Source of the DNA: Diatrype stigma
Lineage: Eukaryota > Ascomycota > Sordariomycetes > Xylariales > Diatrypaceae
NCBI GenBank assembly: GCA_022225965.2
Contig: JAKJXP020000040.1
Span: forward strand, 124,001 to 188,000
Length of the DNA: 64,000 nt
Direction of reading: 5' to 3'
How positions within the stretch are numbered: the stretch's first letter is position 1; every line of letters starts with the position of its first letter. A model generated the notes under the pieces. The model did not search any database. It was given only the letters and a program-made list of their open reading frames with translations, and was not told the origin of the DNA. Positions 34,409 through 44,750 of this stretch are shown here, piece after piece. The position numbers were made by a program, and so were the translations under genes.

Positions 34409-34882
34409 TCAAGCTTCCAGGTAGCTCCCCGCCAGCGCGCAGAGAGCGAAGCCGATGAAAAGCGGCGCCTGCGGGAACCCCGGCCCTCCGAACTCCGGGT
34501 CGAGCCCCATAGTCCCGGGGTACAGGATGGCGGCTATGCCGGCCAACCAGTAAATGGAGCCGACGAAGGCAGCGATCCGCATGAACTCGCGCCGCAGCTG
34601 GGGCGTCGCGGGCTGGCGCCACGTGTAGTACATGGTGGCGAGGCCGAGCAGGACGGAGAGGTTGATGGTCTGCCCGTTGTGGAATCTATCGTGAAGACCA
34701 GGTTAAGTCAACGCGCTAACTATAAGTAGATGAAAATGTCCTGTATTTCATCTTAAAGACTTCACTTACTTCGCATGAGGTGGCCAGCGTGGATTGAACA
34801 TGTGCGTCGGGCCGTAGTCTGCGATGGCGGCGCCGAAGAGCAGGCCGAACCCGTCGGCTGTGAGGAGTATACGGCCAAGCAT
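34409..34882 (-). CDS. small fungal membrane protein (DUF6640-like, tentative)
   Basis: Two exons, 34882-34770 and 34685-34409; intron 84 bp, phase 2; 129 residues. Four hydrophobic stretches are visible: LLTADGFGLLFGAAIADYG, TINLSVLLGLATMYYTW, IAAFVGSIYWLAGIAAILYP and APLFIGFALCALAGSYL. A FNPRWPPHAKFHNGQT loop after helix 1 (spanning the intron) is typical of a conserved fungal family of small four-helix proteins of unknown role; I think this is the DUF6640 group but cannot verify it. The exon junction restores this conserved loop, which supports the gene model. Confidence 0.72.
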
Positions 34883-36385
34883 GGCTGAATATGTAGCTAG
34901 TCGGTTGAAATATTGACTGCAGCGGTAACTTCGTTCTTAGGGGTGGCCCTGGTGAAGTTGTTCCATAGGGACTGTCCGTTCTTATATGCAAAGGTTCTAT
35001 GCGAGACTGAAGCCATCGTCGGTACCGAGACTACGAGACTACGAGACCCTGTTTTCGCGCCTGTCTCCGCGTGCACTCAACGTCCACGGTACACACGCAG
35101 GAAGGCGCCGCCGCCGCCCGCAGCAGTACAGATGATGTCAGCTTGGCGGACCATCAGCCCAATCGGAGACGTCAGGACTCTTCCAACATATCTCCGAGAT
35201 GCTGTAGTTGACGGCGGACAGTACGCTCGGGGTTCCGACGAAGAAAAGAGAGAAAGAAGATCCTCATGGAAATTGGTAAGCAATACCAAGTGCCGCTTCA
35301 TAGCTTGCCGTGCATTTGGTGAGCGGCCGCTCGGTTCACAGCTAAGTAACGACGGGCAATTTATCGCCGGCACCGAGTTATAGAGCGCTGTACCCGTTCA
35401 CCGACGACTAGCGAGAGAAACCCCTGACTTCCTGTACCTACATCGCTTTCGCAAATCCCCGCATCGGTAAGTCGGTACTCCGAACGTATCTGCCGTGCAA
35501 GGTGCACCGGGATACTCCATTCGAAGAGTCTCAATGGCTCGATATGGCAATGGTCGTCTCGAGACGCTTGCCACACATGTTTCGGGTAGTTTCCAAGAGC
35601 TTTGATAACTAAAACAGTGTATCACAATACTACTACGGTAGAGTACGTAGTTGATGAGACTACACGGGTGCTTTCTGAACAACGATGAACGTATTCCATA
35701 TTAAGGGATCTTTCATTAATTCTCCACGAAACAAGCTTGCTACGACCGTAGTGCCGTTCGTTGCAATACCGGAACGCCGTCCGACCCCTATCCATCATAA
35801 GCAGTACTTAGGTATATATAACGAAACAAGGGGGTCAAGTTGTTTTGAGGAAAAACACTGGGCAAAAGACAGGCTATGCAAGTAAAACCGGCGACAGGCG
35901 GGCCTCCCTCCTTCCCTCCCTTCCTCCCTTCCTCCCTTCCTCCCTCCCTCCCCGAACGCCTTTCACACCTCGCGCCTTCGCGCCTGGCCTGCATTAGGAC
36001 CCAAAACAAAAACAAAAAAGTGAAGAAAACAGTGAACGCAAGGCCTGATGCCAATGAAATGCCAATGCAGATGCAGATGCAATATCCCCAAAGCATATAT
36101 GCATGCGTGCACGTGTGAGTCCTCTCGGGGTATGTTGTCGCGCCAGCCAGCCACCTGAGCAACCAACGAACGAAACGAACTCCTCTGATGATGATGACTC
36201 CTACCCAATGAAGCGCTAAGAAATGCACTCGCTCTCAACTTCTCCACAACGACGACTCAAAAAGCCGTCCTCGATGGCTCGCCTCGTAGATAGTTGCTCG
36301 AAGGACACCAAAACTCAATATCGCGCAGCCTCTTCTTCTCATGTCACTGCCGTCCCGCAGGAAACCAACCGCCGAACCCAAGCCA
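34883..36385. other. intergenic with polypyrimidine tract
   Basis: 1.5 kb without a supported gene. Contains the C/T microsatellite at 35903-35953. Confidence 0.45.
35903..35953 (+). repeat. (CCCTCCTT)n-type polypyrimidine tract
   Basis: About 50 bp of only C and T on the plus strand, made of TCCC/TTCC units. Mirror-symmetric enough to form triplex DNA in principle. Confidence 0.8.
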
Positions 36386-38714
36386 CTAGGTCCGGCTCCT
36401 AGCAACCGAGCCCGAGCGGACGATTCGTCTACTGCTACCGCTACTGCCATGACTACTTCCGTTCCTCGAGGTGCTGCTATCCCTAGCCCTAGGCCGCTCG
36501 CTGCCGCCAGCCCCGCTGCCGCCGGGCAGGATCTGCCGCCGGGGCGTCACGGCCGGGGTGGCGCTATTGGCAGTACCAGCTCCGGCTCCAGCTCCAGCAG
36601 AACCGGTAGAGGTGCTGTGCTGAGAATGGTGGCCGCTGCGCGAGCGGCTCCGGCGCTCCCGGATCTGCGCTAGGGCCTGCTCGCGCGTCATAGTGGGCGT
36701 CAGGGCCGGGTTGGTGACGTCGAACGAGGGCGTGCGGCTTAACGGTATGCTGTTGATGCTGCTGCCGCTGGCGGACTGCGGGATCTCGGCGATGGTGTGG
36801 GGGCGCGGCTGCTGGTTTCGGTTGGTGGTGTCGCGTACCGGGACCGACGTGGTGGTCGTGGTGTACCGGTAGAAGGACGCCGCGGTATGTGGGCGCGGAC
36901 CGCCATCACCGGCGGCCGCTGCCTCCGCCTCCCCCATTTCCTCGTCGTGCTCTGGTTCGGTGGGTCGTGCCGGGTTCGATGGCTCTGCTGCTTCGATTCT
37001 CCTATCTTCCTCCATTTCCACGTCCTCGGTCGTAGCAGCCCCGATGCTTTCCTCTTCCGGGTGTGATGACTGGTGCTCGGAGTTTGCTGCTGCCGCCGTC
37101 ATGGTAGGTATGTTTCTGGTGATGCTGGTGTCGTTGTGGCAGTCGTTGTCGTGGGGCGCATTGAGCAAGGATTGGAGTGATTCGCGCTCCTTCGCAATCA
37201 TGGCGAAGGTCGGCGGTTCGGCAGACGGGGTCCGGGCGTAGTGGGGAGGGTTCGCCGGCGCCTTCGCCTCGAAGGGAGCAGGCGACTCACGGCTAGTGGA
37301 CGCGTCCTCTCTTGCTCTGTCCTGCAGGTCCTGCTGGGAAATGGTTCGGAAGATGCCCTCGGACGGCACGAAGATTGTCGACCGCCGCGTCGATCGTCGC
37401 GTCGACCGTCTCGGCTCTTTCGGTAGTGGCATACCTTCTGTCATTTCCCGCTCTTCGGCTCTGGGGATTTCCTGCTGGTGCTGCTGCTGCTTTGCCGCAT
37501 CGGGTTCCGGAGTGCTACTAGCCACGGGTCCCTCCTCGTCAACCACCATATGCGACTGCAGGGATCGCAGGGAGTCTCGCCGCTGGCCCAAAATCACGTG
37601 ATCCGAAGGGTCGATGATGGCAACCTTGGAGGGACGCTCTCCTCTCCGTGGTGAGTTTAGGGTGCTCGTGCTTCGTCTCTTCCGAGACTGCGACTTCGCA
37701 CCCGGGCAGAAATGCAACTGGCATTCGGCCTCGATGAACTCGAGCTGCTCCTGCGTCCGGTCGGCCCGCTGCTTCTCCCACTGCCATAAACGCGTCAGTT
37801 CCTCGATCTCGGCTTCGCTCGAGGCCGAGGAGACTATGTCCGCGGTGGTCAGCGATACCCGGGACTTCTTTGGTGACGCAAATTCGTCGTCGGCCTCTCC
37901 TCCTGCTGGTAGTGGTATGCGGCCTTCGGCTGCGATTCTGGCGACCTCCTCGTTCTTGGCCAGGGTTTTGTAGGCATCGCGCTCCTGCTCGACGACCTTA
38001 ACGCGTTCAAGAGCCTTCTCCAGTTGTTCTTGGACCGCGACAAGCTGGTAGCGGGATTCGAAGGCTTCCTGCTCTCGTGATTTGCTTCGCTCTTTCTCGC
38101 GGTTCAGGACCTCCTCCGTAGATTTGATGGCTTGTCGGGTTGTTTTCAGCTCTTCTTGTAGCTTGACGATAGTGGATTGTGACTTGAATGCCTCTTTACG
38201 CGCCCGCCGAATCTCCTTTTCCCATAATGCCTGGGTATGGGAATGTGTCTCCTTGGCGCGCCCGTAGTTCTCCTATAGATGAGCATATAATAGTCAGTAG
38301 GGGGAAGCAGGATGGATCGAATCCTCGTTGAGAAGTTGCACTACCAACCATCACTGTCTCTAATCTCTCACCCACTCGCCTCTCTCGCTCGCGGCCTTCC
38401 TCGAGTTGTTTGCGTAGCGCGCGCGCTTCGTCCCGATATTGGCGCATCTGGGTCTCGGCTTCCTCGCGCCCCAACATAGCACGCTTCAGTGCGGCGTCGG
38501 CGGTTTTTCGCTCCAGCTGCTTGGACATGGAGAAGGTAGTTCCCAGATTGTTAAACTGGCGGATTTTATCGTGTACGTCACTATCGCGCTGTTCTTGTGT
38601 TCGGGTGGGGGAGAAAAGTGAAGCGCCTTCGCGCTGTTGGTTGACCGACATGGGCTGGAGAGGCGCCACACCAGGCGAACCTGGGAGGCTCGGGGCCTGT
38701 TCCATCTCGAGCAT
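36386..38714 (-). CDS. large coiled-coil protein, conserved in ascomycetes, function unknown
   Basis: Two exons, 38714-38349 and 38272-36386; intron 76 bp, phase 0, joining GERLETVM to ENYGRAKETH; 750 residues. Residues 40-300 are a long heptad-rich coiled coil with conserved-looking blocks (FNNLGTTFSMSKQLERKTAD, ALKRAMLGREEAE, ALWEKEIRRARKEAFKSQST, KLQEELK). Residues 300-750 are disordered, Ser/Arg/Glu/Pro-rich, with an STRRSTRRST repeat, a Gly/Ala stretch and a basic end. I recall similar ascomycete proteins but no established function; a cytoskeletal or nuclear scaffold is possible. The upstream frame has no better ATG than 38714. Confidence 0.75.
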
Positions 38715-39435
38715 GTCTAACCAGCTTCGGATGGCACGGCAGGGTAGGACGGGGTAGCGCCGATAAGTATGTTGCAATTGTCGGTGTTCAAATGGATAAA
38801 ACAACAGTGCGAGGTATTGCGAGATGCAATTAATCAATGCGTTGCTGCTGTAGAAGGGCTGGAAGGGTAGAATTTTTCTGCGGCGCCCTTTGTTTAGTGA
38901 ATTGCAGTGGTAGGTTGAATTGCGGTGTGGAGGGGGGTGGATGGGGGTGGATGGGGGTGGATTAGATGGAGTGCAGAAATTCTGGATCCCGGATCAGCTG
39001 AAAAGTTGCTGTTGTCTGCCCTCTGTTTGCCCTGTGTTTGCCCTGTTGTTTACTTCAGTTGCTATGTCGACAGGGTATGTTTCTTCTTGCCGTTTCTTGG
39101 CAGTCAATTAACGATTTATTGTGGGGTAACCGTCGAGGCTTATTTAAGATGATCAGCCAATAACAAGTCCGTTAGGTTTACGTAATGTTTACAGGCCATT
39201 GCTGGATTCCGCATAAAGCCCCAGCTGTAGATTTCGGTTTAGATACCTAGGTACTTATGTAACTAAGCGTGATCAACTCCATATCGTCGCCGCCTGGGCA
39301 GCTACGAGGCACATCAATTCGCGACTGCACGCAGAAAGCACTTTCCATGTTGGACTGGCTTATACAAGATGGATGATGTTACGACGAGATGGAAAGTGCG
39401 ACGCACCGTAGGCAGCAGTTGTCTAGATATCTAAA
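38715..39435. other. intergenic, divergent promoters, G-rich tandem
   Basis: Separates divergent genes. Contains the GGATGGGGGT tandem at 38931-38964. No gene seen. Confidence 0.45.
38931..38964 (+). repeat. G-rich tandem (GGATGGGGGT x3)
   Basis: Three 10-bp units after a GGAGGGGGGT start, giving four runs of at least five G within 35 bp: a G-quadruplex candidate about 220 bp upstream of the coiled-coil gene. Confidence 0.7.
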
Positions 39436-39484
39436 ATGCGTTCTGGAGCTGCTGTAACCGTAACCACCTACTTACATAGTCCAG

Positions 39485-39517
<33 letters not shown>

Positions 39518-40284
39518 CACGCACCTCATCACCTCATACGAACTCATATTTCTATAGGACACGACAGGCATCGCAGGCCTGGGGCTCGTCTTGTTCGAGT
39601 GTGCCAATCAGGCCAAGCAAACCAGCCATGGCTCAGAAGTTCTCACCGGAAGAGTACTTGGGCAGAGCTCTCGGTAGCGATGAGTCGGTTGAGGTACCCG
39701 GGGTGTTCACCCGTTTGTACAACGATGAAATGCATTCGATGATCATTGCCGTGGACGGCGCAAGTCGAGATCGTGACAGTCGTAGTGCTAGAGCGGCTCT
39801 GGGTATCTTCTTCGGAAACAATTCGCCTTGGAACAAGTCAGAACTCCTGCCACCTCGCATCATAGATATTGGTTGTCCCGAGCTCTGTGCTGTGCTGAGG
39901 ACTCTCCGACTCCTGCAGACGGATATTGTCCACGAGTGGTGCTCTTCTATTACTACGGATGAAACTCTAAACAGGGTCATAATCAAAACCAAATCCGATC
40001 ACATGGTACAGAACATGACAGAGCACATTTTCGAGTGGGCCGAGAGGGCCTACATTCGCCCAGGGAAGCCGAAGATATACCAGGAGCTATACGGGAGAAT
40101 CGCAGACATGATTCTTACTCTAGACCGGGAGAAGAACTTGAAAGTGCTCTTCTGGAGTGTTGGCAGAGAACACATCCAAGACGCGAATCGTCTTGCCAAC
40201 GCACCTTTCAATGGCCATCCCCTTTGGGATTATCGTGTCGGTGATGAGGGTTACGACGAATCCGACAATTACTCCAGCTACTGA
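39436..40284 (+). CDS. RNase H-fold protein with altered catalytic site
   Basis: Open frame of 282 residues; a second start at 39628 (CCATGG context, MAQKFSPEEY) is as likely and skips a low-complexity leader with ten glutamines from a CAA repeat. The fold matches RNase HI: strand IIAVDGAS, helix PELCAVLRTLRLLQ, strand VIIKTKSDHMVQNM, then WAERAY, and KVLFWSVGREHIQDANRLAN. Of the four catalytic acids, the first Asp (VDG) and the Glu (PEL) are present, the third is Lys (TKSD where TDS is expected) and the fourth is Asn (ANRLA for ADxLA). It therefore probably binds RNA/DNA hybrids or another partner without cutting, or is a decaying paralog. The C-terminus is acidic and Tyr/Asp-rich. Confidence 0.75.
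39484..39517 (+). repeat. CAA trinucleotide repeat
   Basis: Eleven AAC/CAA units. If translated from 39436 they encode ten glutamines; if the start is 39628 they are in the leader. Confidence 0.85.
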
Positions 40285-41046
40285 GTCTGGCTTTGGCGTA
40301 GACGTATGGAACACAATTCTTTGGGGGCGCTGAAACTTGCCGTGGGCAGATCTAGGAGGTCGATGTTACGGAGGAGCAAATTCTCCGAAAATTTGACAAG
40401 GGTGCGTTGTGTTCGCTAGGTATCTGCGAATTCACGGTGGAAGCAGAAAATAACCCCGTCGAAGAGTGCTGCTATATTGGCGTGCTGGACTGTTATGGCT
40501 GTATAGCATGGTGCAATCTGCGATCACAATTGTAAGATGAGGGGCACCAGCTGAAGGATTGGGGAGGCATCGCTCACATAACATATGTATCAACAGAAAA
40601 CAGTGGCTAAGCCCACCAAACCGAGGTTTTCTCGGAGATGCTGCTTATGATTCCTTCCACTCCTGCCTATGATACGATTTCTTGTTCAAGACATCGAGCT
40701 CAGGTTTGCCAGCAGGCTACAAACCCTTACAACCCAGGATGTTGCAAATTTCAGGAGCAGCCGACGAGGAACAGCTATAACGCGCAGGCTTGGTCCATAC
40801 TCGTAAGCTCCAGTACTTAGCTAAGCTTACCACTGGTGCATAGGCTGCCCTTCATTAGATTTTCCATGGACCATGTTCGAATATATAGAAAAGAAGCCCT
40901 CGGCTCAACAGGCATCATTAGGCGCATATAACTTGTCATCCTTCAGGTTGAAACAAGAGCGTTTCGGGCCATACATCCTCGGATATCGCTAAATAGAGAT
41001 GGTCTTTCCTGCCGCCCTTTTGGAATCCCTCGACTTCCCCGAACCA
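40285..41046. other. intergenic
   Basis: No gene supported; short frames only. Confidence 0.4.
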
Positions 41047-41606
41047 TCACCAGCTATAGCCATATCCACCATCACTATCGTCTGGTTCCGTCTCCTGATG
41101 CCGGCTTCCGCCGCCGCCGCCGCCCGAGTCTTTGCGTTTGTAAGTCCGCCAGCCCAGCCTCTTGACCTTGAAGTCGCTCATGCTCATCTGGCTCATCTGG
41201 GCTTCCCGGACTTCGATGCATGCCCTGCACTCCTCTCCGCGGAACTCTTCCTCGCTTCGACGCACTCCCTGTTTGTTCGTTGGTTCTGTTAATATCCTAG
41301 AAAGCGGCTTGGGATCCGGTCTGTCAACCCTCCTTTCCCCCCAGCAGGGAAGGTTGCAGGAAGCCTAAGAAGGTAACATATGATGGGGAAAATCCAACCA
41401 CCTCTTCATTTCAAGTGCCAACGGAGTCGTAGAGGGTAGACTCTCAAATATCCAGGAGGGGCATGTGAGGTTTCTGTGCATACCATCGAGCAACGGCCGA
41501 ACACACCGCTACGCCGTCCTTCCCGACACCATTGCTGATTTGTACGCTCCGACACCTTCTCGGTACAGGTCGGACAGATCGACAGAGTCTTCATATTGCG
41601 ACACAT
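41047..41606 (-). CDS. small Cys-rich protein, unknown function
   Basis: Proposed two exons, 41606-41484 and 41268-41047, intron 215 bp in phase 0 (GTATGC...ACAG); 114 residues. Cysteines are spaced as M-C, CPTC, WC, GRC and a final CRAC (CxxC), with SGVFGRC and GEECRACIEVRE, a pattern seen in small ascomycete proteins. A Gly run and an acidic end (EPDDSDGG) finish the protein. No signal peptide. A 97-codon frame on the plus strand over the same bases has no sensible composition and was judged a shadow. The exon link is inferred. Confidence 0.5.
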
Positions 41607-44600
41607 GGCTCAGGCCACCCGTTGGATGCAACCTAAGATAGTGTAGACGGCCTTAAAAATAGAGTCAGCTCAGCTTGCACCGTTCCGCCGCTGAACAGCC
41701 CCGGTGAGACAATATAGAACGGTGCGAATTCACCTTGCGTCAGCCAATCAAATGCCGTTTGAGCCCGGCGCCGGCGCAAAACGTCCTCGAGGAGGGGCTG
41801 AAATCGTCGGAGCGACCTGACCAGTCGGTTGTCAAGATCAAAGTTTACGCTCCTGGTAGTGACACGAGTCTCCTGAGGCTCGAACGCATTGACAGCTCAC
41901 CCACACAAAGCGATAACGAGCTACATAAAGAGGTAAATAGCCCATTCTTATACTCCTGTACTATGGCGATGCTTTCTGTTTCTTCAGTCTCTTCATGGCT
42001 GGCCATGCATTTCGCCGCAGGTCTAGGTGTCTTATCTCATGAACTTGTTCCTATTCCCATCGTCTGCATAGAGAGATGGGGGTACATGATTACCGTACTA
42101 GGTTTCGTGCGTACCCGTCGTACATATGCGATGTTCCCCATTTCATCCAATCCTGCCGGATTGGGGAGGCAGATGTTAGGCAAGAAGCATGTGATAGGTA
42201 ATGCTTCCTCGAACTAGACAGAGCAAAGATGTTCGTTCATTCATAATTTCGTAAGTAACCCGTAACCCCTGCGAGAGCATTCACATCCTATGTAGGACGC
42301 TTCACTGTAGGGTGATATTAGACACTATAGGCACAACTTCTCTTCACACAATGCTCGACAGAGTGGTGTCTTGGCAGAGAGACGTCGGCAGATATTCATT
42401 AGCGACTGAAACGAGAAATAGGTGGTCTATTATCCACCTCGCCATATATATAAGAGCACCTGTTCGAACCCGAGCACCCGGGGTGATACGGGTGATGTGA
42501 ATTTATGGCACGGATGATTAGGTTATGACTTCAGGTGTTGGTATTGTGATAGCTTGCCTCTTTCAACAACGCGGTTTAGTCACTACATTAGTGCGTTGTG
42601 CTCTACTCGCTATCTTACATAAAGCAACAACAAGCCTGGAGTTATCTATGGTTGTCAATTTCGCAAGGTCAATGGTTTTGGATGAACATCAAATGGGCAG
42701 TTGATCTGGATGGGGCCCTTCCAAACGGAGTAAGTTTCACAAGATCGGGAGAAAATACCTTACCGAGCCATTCTCAGAATTGTATTTTCTATGGTGGGGC
42801 AAAGTATACAGCCTGTCAACATCTCCCACAGTCAATAGACACTGTAAGCATACATATACTAAGTCTATAATGAATCTTTGATTACATTGAGGCAAACCCT
42901 CATGGCATATAAAACCCGGGAAACACTCGATGCCCGGTGATTTGGTACCTGGAGTGACAGGACAGCTGTTAGGTAGGAGCAGGAGTGAACAGAATAATTT
43001 CTGGGCCTATGGAAACTATAGGGGGGCAGGGGGCAATAGCTCTTCTATAACCGTAGAAGGGCCCCTCACTCATCATCATCCCCTGGCATTCGAAGTGTGA
43101 TGTTGAAAATGTATAAAGGGGCGAGGCTTAGAAAACAGTTTCAATGTGTATTCTAGCTTGGTGTATGATTGTTGGCATCGTAGGAAAGGCATACTAAGAT
43201 AGTCTGTAGACTTCACGATGGCCTCTTGACTTGCTCGATTTCTCTATTTCACATTAACTGTCTCGTAGCATGATAGAGGACCTACAAATAAGTACTTCAC
43301 AAGATGGAGCATCTATCATAAACCAGGTTTCAATGGCTATTTTTACTTTGTCGTTAGGGATATCCTGATCCGGCCATAGCTGTAGTCAATAAGTGACCCA
43401 TACATCTAGGGGTTAGGGGTCATGATACTCATGGCAATTGTGGGCCGTAAGTCTTTCTCATGACACCAAGTCTCTAAGGGGTCATTAGTACGGGGATGGT
43501 TGGTTTAGCGAAAGACAGTGATGCATTTCTGTCTTTTGCAAAGAAATAAGGAAAGGGGGGTGGGGGGTGGGTCAACGATTGGTCATTATTTAGATCCTCG
43601 GCAAGTAGCAAAATACGTAAAATTTGTTCATGATTTATACAAGCGAAATATATAACTGGTCTATGTTAGCATCATAACCAAACTTACGGGTATCGAGGAG
43701 GCACTATGGGTTATGTAGTTCTCGCAGCCATAGAGCTTTCTGCCCGTAGCTAATAAGAATAACCGAATATCTTCTCCTCGCGCCGCCAGGATCTATTGAA
43801 AGCACAAAGATGCCATCATCTCGGATATCTTCCAACCTTCTCGGCAGATAGCTGCCTCAAGTGTTGTTTTGATATGCATTATGAAGAGTTAATCATTACT
43901 GTTTCAACTAATAGCAACCACATTGGTACGAGGTATTGACAGGGTCAACCCTCAAAGTAGCTCTACCATCATCTTCAGCCCAGGGAATCTCCATGATCGA
44001 CTGATGAAGTCGTACATACGTATATGTATAACTCAACCCTCGCCTCCTCGTCGACCCCCTCTTATCTCCTTTCAGGGTTACTCAGCTACGTACTTAACAG
44101 TCAGTCAAGTCAAGCGAAAAAACGATAATAAGCATAAGCCGAAACGCGTGAGCACATGCAGAGGGGGAGAAAGACACAAGATAAAAGGCAAAAGGCAATA
44201 GTGACTACCGAACTACGTATCATCCCTCCATAGCAAGGACCATTGGCTCAGGACCCAGGCGTTTCTCTACCATCGTCTGTGCTTCATCTGGTCTCTAGTT
44301 ATACACCTCTGAACGAATAAGCAACCGACCTTCTTCGCCCGTGCGTGCCATTGTACCGCCCAACGAACAGTCAAATCAAAAAGAGCAAAATCGACCATAG
44401 GACGCCACCTAGCGACAATTTTGGTTCTCATGAAAAGCAAAGCGCTCTACCCCTTAAATGGTAGGTAAGAGCGTGATACGACACAAACACAAATAACTCC
44501 GCGGATTCATCCATCTATGCATCCTTCGTCCTAGTAAGCATCGACTCTGCTGTCGAGCAACCGAACCACGAACCAACTAGGCGATCAATTGGCTAAGTGC

Positions 44601-44750
44601 AAGGCCAGAAGTGGCTACAATTTAGACGGTTGCTCACTATATGTTGTCCCTGGTTGTCCTCAATAAGTAAACTTTGATAAGCCGTCGCCAAACACTATAA
44701 TGTCGTCGAGTCGTGATTTTTGCTCTACCTCTAGAACCTGACGTACTACA
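41607..44750. other. 3.1-kb gap downstream of TOR
   Basis: Frames at 41735-42217, 42598-42870 and 43923-44201 show no family likeness. A donor-like GTAAAT after 41930 is not enough to build a gene. A G-rich patch (AAAGGGGGGTGGGGGGTGGG) lies near 43553-43572. No tRNA: a GTTCGAACCC string near 42468 has no matching A box. Confidence 0.45.

Noticed and set aside
36386..38714. Assignment as spindle pole body Cut12 homolog
   Set aside because: Coiled coil is similar in kind, but the N-terminal blocks typical of Cut12 proteins are not present.
40999..41292. 97-codon plus-strand frame
   Set aside because: Overlaps the better-supported minus-strand Cys-rich gene and contains an Ala run caused by a GCC repeat.
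41735..42217. 160-codon plus-strand frame in the gap downstream of TOR
   Set aside because: No recognisable domain, mixed composition and no supporting exons.
42455..42500. Possible tRNA (GTTCGAACCC string)
   Set aside because: No A box upstream and no foldable cloverleaf.
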